This document shows positions 17,555-25,646 of a stretch of DNA of 64,000 bases, piece by piece (the first letter of the stretch is position 1; each line of letters begins with the position of its first letter). Position numbers and translations under genes: made by a program. Location: assembly GCA_947489325.1 (NCBI GenBank), contig CANLDA010000003.1, forward strand, positions 62,001 to 126,000. Direction: 5' to 3'. Under the pieces are notes generated by a model. It was not told where the DNA came from. It did no database searches and worked only from the letters and a program-made list of their open reading frames with translations. Source of the stretch: an uncultured Paracoccaceae bacterium. Lineage in GTDB: Bacteria; Pseudomonadota; Alphaproteobacteria; Rhodobacterales; Rhodobacteraceae.

Positions 17555-17641
17555 TTATAGAGCGGCGAGAAGGGATTTCGACTGACCAAAGAAACGCCAA
17601 GGCAAAAAGGCGCGGTCGTCGATATCGTAGATGCGTTTCAT
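17555..17641 (-). CDS. Possible leader peptide or small protein upstream of leuC
   Basis: A 28-residue frame beginning MKRIYDIDDRAFLPW and ending SLLAAL, with Leu codons TTG, CTT, CTC and CTA, the last directly before the TAA stop. It is too short to judge by codon use. The charged, tryptophan-containing sequence does not look like chance, and its place (72 bases before leuC with a hairpin between) is what a leucine-sensing leader would need. However, only two leucines are adjacent, fewer than in classical leu leaders. It could instead be an unrelated small protein. Confidence 0.4.
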   Translation of the reverse strand: MKRIYDIDDRAFLPWRFFGQSKSLLAAL

Positions 17642-17738
17642 AGAGTTTCAGATATAGGGAGTCGCTCCGCCTCGCAAGCGAAATGGCTTGTTTTGATACG
17701 GCCAGCCATGTCACCTTGGTAGAAAGTGAAGAGTGAGC

Positions 17739-19091
17739 ATGGCAGACGACACCACAACCACCTTGGAAGAGACCGTATCCACACCCGCAGTGGAGCCCGC
17801 TTCTGAACAGGACGCGCAGGAAATTGCACTGGGCCTTTGGGATCATATCCTGGAGTTTAGTCAAGGTCTGTTACGGCCTTGGAATGCCTATCAAGTCCTG
17901 ATTGCAATTGCAGTTATCTTTGTGTCGCTCGGCCTGTCGCACCTGTTGCGACCCCGATTTCATGAATGGATGCGCACCCGCGAAGGGTGGCCCAAGTGGC
18001 GGTATCGCTATTTGTTGATGGTGCACAAACGCATGCCACTGATCGTGTTTGTTGTCCTTATCTGGATCACAGTGATGGTCATGCGTGAAGTCACATGGCC
18101 CAGCAGATCGTATTTATTGGGCGTCTTGGCAAATCTCGCAACAGCCTGGCTCATTGTCGCGTTGATCACCCGGCTGGTGGCAAATTCGTTTTTACGCACG
18201 GTTTTGCGATATGGCGCATGGGCTTGGGTGACGTTGACTATTCTTGGTTTCAACGACGAAACCATGCAATTGCTCGATTCAGCTGCGCTGGAGTTGGGGT
18301 CAATGCGGCTATCGCTTTGGACGGTGGTTCAAGGTGCGGTCATGCTGGGCCTTACCTTTGCCGTTGCACGATTTCTGTCTTCTAGCACCTCATCCAGTAT
18401 TCGGCGGAATGAAGACATCAGCCCGTCGATGCAGGTGCTGTTTATCAAGTTCTTGCAGGTCGCCCTGTATGGCGCGGCCTTCTTTGTCGGGCTTAAGATC
18501 GTGGGCGTTGACCTGACCGGATTGGCCGTTTTGTCAGGTGCCATTGGTGTGGGGCTTGGTTTTGGTTTGCAAAAGGTGGTGTCCAACCTTGTGTCAGGCA
18601 TCATCATCCTGCTGGACAAATCCATCAAACCCGGCGACGTCATCAGTTTGGGAGAGACCTTTGGCTGGATCAACAGCCTTGGCGCGCGGTATGTCTCTGT
18701 GGTCACGCGAGATGGTCGCGAATACCTGATTCCGAACGAAGACTTGATCACCGGGCAAGTGGTGAACTGGTCTCATTCCAATGATTTCGTGCGGCTCGAT
18801 ATCTTTTTTGGCACCGCCTATCACGACGATCCTCATACAGTACGCAAAATCGCCATCGATGCGGCAAAAAGCGTGGACCGCGTGCTGAGTCAGCCAAAAT
18901 CTCCTGTGTGTCATATCGTCGGTTTTGGCGACAGTTCCGTGGATTATATCCTGCGGTTCTGGATCAAGGATCCAACCGGGGGCCTGACAAATATTCGCGG
19001 TAATGTCTACTTGGCACTGTGGGATGCGTTCCAAGAGAACGGTATCTCGATTCCATTCCCACAAAGAGAAATCCGGATGTTAGAGGATTAA
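17739..19091 (+). CDS. Mechanosensitive ion channel, MscS family
   Basis: A 450-residue inner-membrane channel that opens on hypo-osmotic shock. It has an acidic N-terminal tail, several membrane helices (about residues 45-60, 90-108, 120-140, 150-170, 190-210 and 230-250) and the pore-lining segment GLAVLSGAIGVGLGFGLQKVVSNLVSGIIILLDKSI. The MscS beta domain follows (KPGDVISLGETFGWINSLGARYVSVVTRDGREYLIPNEDLI), then a C-terminal alpha/beta region ending ISIPFPQREIRML. It is larger than E. coli MscS because of extra N-terminal helices. ATG at 17739 or GTG at 17733 are both possible. Confidence 0.93.
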   Translation: MADDTTTTLEETVSTPAVEPASEQDAQEIALGLWDHILEFSQGLLRPWNAYQVLIAIAVIFVSLGLSHLLRPRFHEWMRTREGWPKWRYRYLLMVHKRMPLIVFVVLIWITVMVMREVTWPSRSYLLGVLANLATAWLIVALITRLVANSFLRTVLRYGAWAWVTLTILGFNDETMQLLDSAALELGSMRLSLWTVVQGAVMLGLTFAVARFLSSSTSSSIRRNEDISPSMQVLFIKFLQVALYGAAFFVGLKIVGVDLTGLAVLSGAIGVGLGFGLQKVVSNLVSGIIILLDKSIKPGDVISLGETFGWINSLGARYVSVVTRDGREYLIPNEDLITGQVVNWSHSNDFVRLDIFFGTAYHDDPHTVRKIAIDAAKSVDRVLSQPKSPVCHIVGFGDSSVDYILRFWIKDPTGGLTNIRGNVYLALWDAFQENGISIPFPQREIRMLED

Positions 19092-19094
19092 ACC

Positions 19095-19259
19095 TCACAA
19101 GATCAAGATCATGGCGCCGATGAAAAGAATGCCAACGACAATTTGCCAGAATGATCCGCGATTCGTCATAGAGGCATCCTCACAACACCGACCACATTGT
19201 GTTGATCCAAATCGTAAACGGTGGCCACATCTTTTACAGGTAAACAAGCGTAGCGCCAT
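19095..19259 (-). CDS. Tiny zinc-ribbon membrane protein (54 residues)
   Basis: The frame encodes 54 residues: an N-terminal zinc ribbon with C8-x2-C11, ten residues, then C22-x2-C25 (an extra C26), a short polar linker and one C-terminal membrane helix (WQIVVGILFIGAMILIL). It ends 3 bases from the mscS stop, tail to tail. The cysteine pattern and hydrophobic end are too ordered to be chance. An inner start at 19169 with GAGGAT upstream would make just the membrane helix. Function unknown; it may recruit a partner to the membrane. The family was not recognised. Confidence 0.6.
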   Translation of the reverse strand: MALRLFTCKRCGHRLRFGSTQCGRCCEDASMTNRGSFWQIVVGILFIGAMILIL

Positions 19260-19623
19260 TAGGATGACCTTATGTAAACGATCTAATTATCAAATTAACT
19301 ATCCATTAAAGTATTCGCATGATCGCATCATTTTTACAATCTTATTCGGGAGTTATGGTGAACTTGAAAGACTTCTCTCATGCCATGGTCCGAATAAGAG
19401 ATTGAGCGTATTTCGTGGATGGTACGTGTCTCAAATGCTGCTATCAAAGAATCCTTACCCAAGTTGATTGACCTTTCGTTGAGAACTGCCATATGCGGTG
19501 CTATCTTGAATATATGCTCGGCGTCGGGGCTGATCGGCGCGTTATAAGGAGGGCAGACTTCTGTCTCTTAACATGGATGTGGCAAATGCTGCTGAAGGCG
19601 GGCCTCAAGCGTCAGAGGTCGAT
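19260..19623. other. Intergenic region upstream of rsfS
   Basis: About 360 bases, AT-rich around 19270-19345, with no convincing gene. It should carry the promoter of the zinc-ribbon gene (minus) and of rsfS (plus). AAGGAGGG at 19546-19553 looks like a ribosome site but is about 20 bases from the nearest ATG (19573). Confidence 0.5.
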
Positions 19624-19962
19624 ATGAGTGTGACAAGCGAAACTTTACTGTCCACTATTCTGAAATCCCTTGAGGACGACAAAGCCGAAGATATCGTGCA
19701 GATTGATCTGCGCGGCATATCGCCTGTTGGCGATTACATGGTGATTTGCTCCGGGCGTTCGACCCGGCAGGTTGCTGCGATGTCTGAAAATATGGTTACG
19801 CGCCTTAAGCAAGAGTACAGCCGGTCGGCAAAAGTCGAAGGCAAAGACACCGGAGATTGGGTGCTGATTGATACGGGGGATGTCATCGTGCATGTCTTCC
19901 GCCCAGAAGTGCGCGAGTTCTATCAGCTTGAGAAAATGTGGCAGACAGGCGGAACTGTCTGA
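19624..19962 (+). CDS. rsfS: Ribosome silencing factor RsfS (Iojap)
   Basis: A 112-residue protein that binds L14 (uL14) on the large subunit and blocks subunit joining in stationary phase or starvation. It shows ILKSLEDDKAEDIVQIDLRG, YMVICSGRSTRQVAAMSENM and the C-terminal GDWVLIDTGDVIVHVFRPEVREFYQLEKMW. ATG at 19624 (with AGAGG upstream) gives the usual family start; ATG at 19573 would add 17 residues. It is followed 41 bases later by rlmH, the usual pairing of these genes. Confidence 0.95.
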   Translation: MSVTSETLLSTILKSLEDDKAEDIVQIDLRGISPVGDYMVICSGRSTRQVAAMSENMVTRLKQEYSRSAKVEGKDTGDWVLIDTGDVIVHVFRPEVREFYQLEKMWQTGGTV

Positions 19963-20003
19963 ACCAGAAATGGGACAGGGCCTGCGGGCCCTGACGTGGT
20001 GCC

Positions 20004-20480
20004 ATGCCTTTACGTGTGCATGTCTGCGCTGTTGGTCGATTACGCAAAGGACCAGAGCGCGATCTTCTTGATGATTATCTGACACGATTTGACCGGACCG
20101 GGCGCGCATTGGGCCTTGGCCCGGCACACATCCATGAAGTCGAAGACAAGAAAAACGCGGGCATGGGTGCTGAGGCGGCATTGCTGTCCTCTGCCATCCC
20201 AAAGGGTGCCGTGATTTGTACGCTGGATGAACGTGGCAAGCTAATGTCCTCGCCTGATTTTGCCTCTAAACTTGAAGCTTGGCGCGACAATGGGGTCAGT
20301 GATCTGGCCTTTGTGATTGGTGGGGCGGATGGTATCGATCCATCCTTGCGTGCCCGCGCGGATGCCTCATTGAGTTTTGGCAAAATGGTCTGGCCCCATA
20401 TGTTGGCACGGGTGATGCTGTGTGAACAATTGTATCGCGCGGCGTCGATCCTTGGAGGCGCACCCTATCATCGGGCCTGA
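20004..20480 (+). CDS. rlmH: 23S rRNA pseudouridine-1915 N3-methyltransferase
   Basis: A 158-residue SPOUT methyltransferase that modifies pseudouridine 1915 in helix 69. It has the deep-knot motifs CTLDERGKLMSSPDFA, FVIGGADGI, LSFGKMVWPHMLARVMLCEQLYRAASILGG and the conserved YHRA C-terminus. It forms a two-gene ribosome-maturation unit with rsfS. Confidence 0.97.
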   Translation: MPLRVHVCAVGRLRKGPERDLLDDYLTRFDRTGRALGLGPAHIHEVEDKKNAGMGAEAALLSSAIPKGAVICTLDERGKLMSSPDFASKLEAWRDNGVSDLAFVIGGADGIDPSLRARADASLSFGKMVWPHMLARVMLCEQLYRAASILGGAPYHRA

Positions 20481-20548
20481 CAGGTTTGGGGTGTCGTCCC
20501 CGCACACCCGTTGTATGATGGTATGTATCCCACAAGAGTCGCCCAACC

Positions 20549-21802
20549 ATGCCAGCCCTTTGCCGTGATTGTTTACAAGAATTGGACGCCGAGCGGCGGT
20601 GCCCAACTTGTGGCAGCATGCGTATTGTGCGCCACGAAGAGCTGTTTGATCTCACCATCGCCCATATGGATTGTGACGCCTTTTATGCCAGCGTGGAAAA
20701 GCGCGACAACCCGGACCTAAAAGACAAACCTGTTGTGATTGGTGGCGGCAAGCGTGGAGTAGTGTCCACTGCCTGTTATGTTGCGCGAATACGCGGTGTG
20801 CGTTCTGCGATGCCCATGTTTCAGGCCCTAAAACTGTGCCCTGACGCGGTGGTGCTACCCCCACGCATGGAAGTTTATGCCGAGGCCAGCCGTGCAATCC
20901 GTGCGATGATGGATGGGCTGACCCCCGTGGTGGAACCTCTGTCACTAGACGAGGCCTTTATGGATATGACCGGAACAGAGCGTTTACACGGCGCGCCGCC
21001 TGCTGTGATGCTCGCACGGCTTATCCGCAGGATGCGCGATGAATTGGGGCTGACGGGGTCAATTGGCCTGAGCCACAACAAATTCCTTGCCAAAGTCGCC
21101 AGCGATTTGGACAAACCGCTGGGGTTTTCCGTGATTGGCAAGGCCGAAACCGATGCGTTTTTGCGTGATAAACCCGTGCGCATGATTTGGGGCGTCGGTG
21201 CGGCAGGACAAGACAGCCTGGAAAAAGCAGGCATTCGAACCTTCAGCGATCTGTTGCGTTGGGAGCTAGACGCGTTGAACGAACGATTTGGCGCGCTTGG
21301 ATTTCGCCTGTGGCATCTTGCACGAGGACAAGACAAACGCCGCGTCACCGCCAACGCCCCTGTCAAAAGCATCAGCAAAGAAACCACATTTTTTGAAGAC
21401 ACCGGAAGTGTGGACATTCTGGATGGGCATCTTTGGCGCCTGTCTGAACAAGTCGCCGACCGCGCCAAGGCCAAGGGCAAGGCAGGCCGTGTTGTCACCC
21501 TGAAGCTGAAGCGATCAAATTTTTCACTTATCTCTCGTCGGTTAAGTTTACGCGATGCCACGCAGATGGCTGATACGATTTACCACACCGCGCGCGGGAT
21601 GTTTGATATCGTGAGCAATCAAGGCCCTTTTCGGCTTATTGGGGTGGGTATTGCCGATATTATCGAAGATGCTGCGGCGGATTTGTCCGCTGATCTGCTG
21701 GACCCAAAGGCCGCACAACGACGCCAAGCAGAGCGCGCAACAGATGCCATCCGGGAACGTTTTGGCCCGGATGCCATTCTTAAGGGACGATCCATGCGGT
21801 GA
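20549..21802 (+). CDS. dinB: DNA polymerase IV with an N-terminal zinc ribbon
   Basis: A 417-residue Y-family translesion polymerase. An added N-terminal zinc ribbon (C5-x2-C8 and C18-x2-C21) precedes the palm. Catalytic residues are in MDCDAFYASVE (D41) and LSLDEAFMDMTG; YVARIRGVRSAMPMFQALKLCP, IGLSHNKFLAKVASDLDKP and the helix-hairpin-helix (IWGVGAAGQDSLEKAGI) follow. The C-terminus lacks an obvious beta-clamp peptide of the QLVLGL kind. Starting at the later conserved methionine would remove the zinc ribbon, but the ribbon is clearly coding. No LexA box was identified. Confidence 0.95.
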   Translation: MPALCRDCLQELDAERRCPTCGSMRIVRHEELFDLTIAHMDCDAFYASVEKRDNPDLKDKPVVIGGGKRGVVSTACYVARIRGVRSAMPMFQALKLCPDAVVLPPRMEVYAEASRAIRAMMDGLTPVVEPLSLDEAFMDMTGTERLHGAPPAVMLARLIRRMRDELGLTGSIGLSHNKFLAKVASDLDKPLGFSVIGKAETDAFLRDKPVRMIWGVGAAGQDSLEKAGIRTFSDLLRWELDALNERFGALGFRLWHLARGQDKRRVTANAPVKSISKETTFFEDTGSVDILDGHLWRLSEQVADRAKAKGKAGRVVTLKLKRSNFSLISRRLSLRDATQMADTIYHTARGMFDIVSNQGPFRLIGVGIADIIEDAAADLSADLLDPKAAQRRQAERATDAIRERFGPDAILKGRSMR

Positions 21803-21894
21803 GAAACGCGGCGCTTCCTAAGCTCTGCCTAGATGTTGGTAGGATTGACGCGTGATAGCCCCTCGCCTAGGCATTGAGAGATAGGGAGAGTGAC

Positions 21895-22491
21895 ATGAGC
21901 CAAGCCTTGATCGTAATTGATGTGCAGAACGATTTTTGCCCGAGCGGCGCGTTGGGCGTTCCAGAAGGTGATCAGATTGTGCAGCCGATCAATGATCTGA
22001 TGACTGATTTTGGCGCCGTAATCCTGACTCAGGATTGGCATCCCAAAGGGCATTCGTCATTTGCTTCGACACATGCGGATAAGGCTCCTTTTGATACCTT
22101 GGACATGATTTATGGGATGCAAGTTCTGTGGCCAGATCACTGTATTCAAGGCAGTGAGGGCGCACAGTTTCACCCTGCATTGAATACAGAACGGGCAGAT
22201 ATGATTGTACGCAAGGGATTTAACCCGGCAATCGACAGCTATTCTGCATTCTTTGAAAACGATCATGCCACGCCCACCGGGCTTGAAGGGTATCTGCGCA
22301 CACGCGGAATTACCGATTTGACGTTGGTTGGATTGGCCACCGATTTCTGTGTGAACTTTTCGGCGGTGGATGCCGCAAATCTGGGATTTCACGTGCGTGT
22401 GCGCGAAGACCTGTGCCGCGCAATTGATCTTGAGGGATCGCTTGCAGCGGCCCAAGAAGGAATGCGCGCCGCAGGTGTGATTTTGGAATAA
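21895..22491 (+). CDS. pncA: Nicotinamidase
   Basis: A 198-residue cysteine hydrolase converting nicotinamide to nicotinate for NAD salvage. The catalytic triad is D9 (VIDVQNDFC), K107 (VRKGF) and C152 (LATDFCVNFSA); the metal site is D47-W-H49 with H53. GGGAGAG precedes the ATG at 21895. Nicotinate phosphoribosyltransferase, the next enzyme in the pathway, is encoded 430 bases downstream on the same strand, with a small exported-protein gene between. Confidence 0.95.
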   Translation: MSQALIVIDVQNDFCPSGALGVPEGDQIVQPINDLMTDFGAVILTQDWHPKGHSSFASTHADKAPFDTLDMIYGMQVLWPDHCIQGSEGAQFHPALNTERADMIVRKGFNPAIDSYSAFFENDHATPTGLEGYLRTRGITDLTLVGLATDFCVNFSAVDAANLGFHVRVREDLCRAIDLEGSLAAAQEGMRAAGVILE

Positions 22492-22586
22492 ATCCGTTTT
22501 GGGAAAAAAGTTTTGAACCATTTGCACTGTAGCCGCGACCTATATGTAGAACGCGTATGAAGCGCCGCATAATTGGAGACAAAGCT

Positions 22587-22769
22587 ATGACACGCACCCT
22601 GTTTTACACTGCCCTCGCCGCACTGACTTTGGCCAGCACCTCTGCCCACGCCGTGGACGGATACATCAAGTTCGGAGGCGTTGAGAGCGACACACTTGTG
22701 GTTCCAGAAAATACCCAGCCCACCCGTCAGGAAAATCGCCGCGTCGAAATCAAGCTCGTGAAAAACTGA
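22587..22769 (+). CDS. Small exported protein with an OmpA-like tail motif
   Basis: A 60-residue product with GGAGA upstream of the ATG. A signal peptide (MTRTLFYTALAALTLASTSAHA) leaves a mature peptide of about 38 residues. Its end (QENRRVEIKLVKN) resembles the last strand of OmpA-like peptidoglycan-binding domains (xNRRVEI), but the rest of that domain is absent. It lies between pncA and pncB and has its own terminator. The function is unknown; it may be a periplasmic peptide or the remnant of a larger protein. Confidence 0.65.
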   Translation: MTRTLFYTALAALTLASTSAHAVDGYIKFGGVESDTLVVPENTQPTRQENRRVEIKLVKN

Positions 22770-22787
22770 ACAACAAACTGGTAAATT

Positions 22788-22812
22788 CCTCCGCCATCCC
22801 GGTGGAGGTTTT
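22788..22812 (+). terminator. Terminator after the small exported-protein gene
   Basis: CCTCCGCC pairs with GGTGGAGG (one G-U pair) around a 5-base loop and is followed by TTTTG, 19 bases after the stop. Confidence 0.75.
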
Positions 22813-22921
22813 GTCATTTCGGTATCCTCTATCCTCCTTCCTGTTTGACCAGAAGCATACATTCCACTTGCGACTTTTGTAGATACTCGGCAAGTTTCCA
22901 TAAAGCATCGCGGAGAAAAGC

Positions 22922-24214
22922 ATGGTCGATATCGCCACACGTGTGTGGAACCACAAATGGAAGATCGATCCGATTGTGCGCTCTCTGATCGACACCGATT
23001 TTTATAAATTGTTGATGTGTCAGTCCATCTTTCGGAATAAGCCAGACACGCAGGTTACATTCAGCCTGATCAACCGTACCACGTCGGTGCCACTGGCCGA
23101 TCTGATTGACGAAGGCGAGTTGCGCGAACAGTTGGACCACATCCGGTCCCTGTCCCTATCACGCGGCGAAAGCACGTGGCTGCGCGGCAATACGTTTTAC
23201 GGCAAGCGTCAAATGTTTCGCCCCGATTTTATGGAGTGGTTCGAAAACTTGCGTCTGCCGCCCTATCATTTGGAACGGGTGGGCGATCAGTATGAATTGA
23301 CGTTCGAGGGCAGTTGGCCCGAGGTCATGTTATGGGAAATCCCCGCGCTAGCAGTATTGATGGAATTGCGTGGTCGGGCCGCCCTTAACCAAATGAAAAA
23401 GTTTGAATTACAGGTGCTTTATGCCCGCGCGATGACCAAACTTTGGGAAAAGATCGAAACGCTGCGTGGCGTTGACGGCCTTCGGATTGCGGATTTTGGC
23501 ACACGGCGGCGGCATTCCTATCTTTGGCAGGATTGGGCCGTACAGGCGATGATGGAAGGACTGGGAGATAAATTTGTCGGTACCAGCAATTGCCGCATTG
23601 CCATGCATCGCGACATCGAGGCAATCGGCACCAACGCCCATGAATTACCGATGGTTTATGCGGCCTTGGCGCAGGACGATGCGACGTTGGCGCAAGCCCC
23701 TTACGATGTCCTGAGTGATTGGCACGAGGAACACGAAGGCAATCTGCGGGTGATCTTGCCAGATACCTTTGGCACCGAAGGATTTCTGAGACATGCACCC
23801 GACTGGTTGGCTGGATGGACCGGGATACGAATTGACAGCGGCGATCCAGCAACCGGCGCAGAAACTGCCATTCGATGGTGGCAGACCAAGGGCGAAGACC
23901 CCACGCAAAAGCTGGTGATTTTCTCGGATGGATTGGACGTTGAAAAAATCGCTGAGCTACAGGCGCAATTTGCCGGGCGCGTGCGTGTCAGCTTTGGCTG
24001 GGGCACATTGCTGACCAATGATTTTCGCGGCTTGGTGCCCGAGGATCGGCTAGCGCCATTTTCTTTGGTGTGTAAGGCTGTGTCAGCCAATGGTAATCCC
24101 ACCGTCAAGTTGTCGGACAATCCCAACAAGGCCATGGGTCCTGCCGATCAGATCGCACGTTATAAACAGGTGTTTGCAGTGGGCGAACAAGAACGCTCCG
24201 AGGTATTTGTCTAA
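22922..24214 (+). CDS. pncB: Nicotinate phosphoribosyltransferase
   Basis: A 430-residue enzyme joining nicotinate and PRPP to nicotinate mononucleotide, the committed Preiss-Handler step. Motifs: SLIDTDFYKLLMCQSIF at the N-terminus, FGTRRRHSYLWQD (substrate loop), FVGTSNCRIAMHRDIEAIGTNAHELPM (with the conserved catalytic-region histidine) and GWTGIRIDSGDPATG. A ribosome site (GGAGAAAAG) precedes the ATG. Its stop codon overlaps the stop of convergent livF. Confidence 0.96.
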   Translation: MVDIATRVWNHKWKIDPIVRSLIDTDFYKLLMCQSIFRNKPDTQVTFSLINRTTSVPLADLIDEGELREQLDHIRSLSLSRGESTWLRGNTFYGKRQMFRPDFMEWFENLRLPPYHLERVGDQYELTFEGSWPEVMLWEIPALAVLMELRGRAALNQMKKFELQVLYARAMTKLWEKIETLRGVDGLRIADFGTRRRHSYLWQDWAVQAMMEGLGDKFVGTSNCRIAMHRDIEAIGTNAHELPMVYAALAQDDATLAQAPYDVLSDWHEEHEGNLRVILPDTFGTEGFLRHAPDWLAGWTGIRIDSGDPATGAETAIRWWQTKGEDPTQKLVIFSDGLDVEKIAELQAQFAGRVRVSFGWGTLLTNDFRGLVPEDRLAPFSLVCKAVSANGNPTVKLSDNPNKAMGPADQIARYKQVFAVGEQERSEVFV

Positions 24215-24900
24215 ATCCCAAGGTAGCGGTCTGTGGTTTCAGCTGTTAAATTGACCATCTTATCCTGCCACACTGTTGTCCCACGTTGCAGAATAACGGC
24301 TTGATCAGCGATCTGGCGCAGCTCTTTCAGAGATTTATCAACCACAAGGATTGCCAGCCCGGTTTCATGTTTCAGCATTGCAATCGCCGACCAGATTTCC
24401 TGACGGACAATGGGGGCAAGGCCCTCAGTTGCTTCATCAAGGATCAAGAGCCGCGGGTTGGTCATTAAGGCCCGCCCGATGGCTAACATTTGCTGCTCTC
24501 CACCAGAGAGGGACGCGGCCGATTGGGTGCTCCGCTCGCCAAGGCGTGGGAAAAGCTGCGAAACGCGTGCCAAATCCCAATGTCCAGCACGGGCAGCCGC
24601 AATCAGGTTTTCTTCAACACTCAGGTTTGGAAAGCATCGCCTGCCCTCTGGCACCAAACCGATGCCCAGCCGTGCAATCTTGTGACTTGGAAGGTTGCGC
24701 AGATCATGGCCGTCAAATGTGACCTTTCCCGCCGTCGCCGATACCATGTGCAGGATCGTTTTGATGGTGGTGGTCTTGCCCATTCCATTGCGCCCCATCA
24801 GGGCAACCACCTCGCCTGCACCTACTTGTAAAGACACATCAAACAGCGCCTGTGAAGCTCCATAGGAGGCTGTGACATGCTCTAGAGACAGTAAGCTCAT
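24211..24900 (-). CDS. livF: Branched-chain amino acid ABC transporter ATPase LivF
   Basis: A 229-residue HAAT-family ATPase: Walker A GRNGMGKTTTIKTI, Q-loop region, signature SLSGGEQQMLAIGRALM, Walker B LLILDEATEGLAP and an H-loop position occupied by K (VVDKSL), as often in LivF. Its start overlaps the end of livG by 4 bases. It is the last gene of livK-H-M-G-F and is convergent with pncB. Confidence 0.93.
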   Translation of the reverse strand: MSLLSLEHVTASYGASQALFDVSLQVGAGEVVALMGRNGMGKTTTIKTILHMVSATAGKVTFDGHDLRNLPSHKIARLGIGLVPEGRRCFPNLSVEENLIAAARAGHWDLARVSQLFPRLGERSTQSAASLSGGEQQMLAIGRALMTNPRLLILDEATEGLAPIVRQEIWSAIAMLKHETGLAILVVDKSLKELRQIADQAVILQRGTTVWQDKMVNLTAETTDRYLGI

Positions 24901-25646
24901 GCGTCCTCTCCCAGATAAGCGCGGCGGACGTCAGGATGCGCGCGGATATCTGCGACAGATCCAGTCGCGATAATTTGCCCATAAACCAGAACGCTAATCC
25001 GGTCGGCCAATGCAAACACCGCGTCCATATCATGTTCCACCAAAAGGATCGGGGCCTCTTGGCGCAAATCTGAAAGAAACTCTGTAAGGCGCGCAGATCC
25101 CTCTGCACCCAACCCGGCCATGGGCTCATCCATAACAAATGCGCGTGGCTTCAAAGTCAGCGCGACCGCCACTTCAAGCTGTCGACGTTGCCCATGTGAC
25201 AGATCAGAAGTCCGCGCACCTGCCATATCTGCCAGTCCCACGCGCTCCAGCATGGTTTTGGCAACCTCTCGTAAGGCCCTGTCCTTTGATGCAGCGCCAA
25301 AAAACCGAAACACGTGCCCCTGCGCACCCAACGCACCCAGCATGGCGTTTTGCAAAACCGTATCTTCCATCGCAAGGGCTGAAATCTGAAAGGTACGTGC
25401 CAACCCCAACTGCGCGCGCTTTGGCGTGGACAATTGCGTCACGTCCTGCCCCAGAAAATGCACGCTGCCACTGTCAGGCGCCATGCCCCCCGCTATTTGT
25501 TGAATCAAGGTTGATTTTCCCGCCCCGTTTGGGCCAATCAAGGCGTGAATTTCGCCCGTACACAGATCAAGATTTACGTGATCCGTGGCCTTAAGCGCAC
25601 CAAAGGATTTACACAGGTCGCGCACCGACAGGATGGCCTTAGTCAT
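24897..25646 (-). CDS. livG: Branched-chain amino acid ABC transporter ATPase LivG
   Basis: A 249-residue ATPase with Walker A GPNGAGKSTLIQQI, signature LSHGQRRQLEVAVAL, Walker B AFVMDEPMAGL and the H-loop LLVEHDMD, ending with the LivG-type segment IIATGSVADIRAHPDVRRAYLGE. The start at 25646 overlaps the livM stop by 8 bases; an earlier in-frame ATG at 25667 lies deeper inside livM and is less likely. Confidence 0.93.
   Translation of the reverse strand: MTKAILSVRDLCKSFGALKATDHVNLDLCTGEIHALIGPNGAGKSTLIQQIAGGMAPDSGSVHFLGQDVTQLSTPKRAQLGLARTFQISALAMEDTVLQNAMLGALGAQGHVFRFFGAASKDRALREVAKTMLERVGLADMAGARTSDLSHGQRRQLEVAVALTLKPRAFVMDEPMAGLGAEGSARLTEFLSDLRQEAPILLVEHDMDAVFALADRISVLVYGQIIATGSVADIRAHPDVRRAYLGEDA

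Noticed and set aside
17733-17741. GTG at 17733 as the mscS start
   Set aside because: Possible, but ATG 17739 is the stronger codon and the two differ by only two residues.
19111-19467. Plus-strand frame of 118 residues after mscS
   Set aside because: It is antisense to the zinc-ribbon small gene, rich in arginine, proline and histidine without structure, and has no ribosome site.
24211-24214. Overlapping stops of pncB and livF as a possible sequence error
   Set aside because: Both proteins end at the length normal for their family; convergent stop overlap is common in compact genomes.
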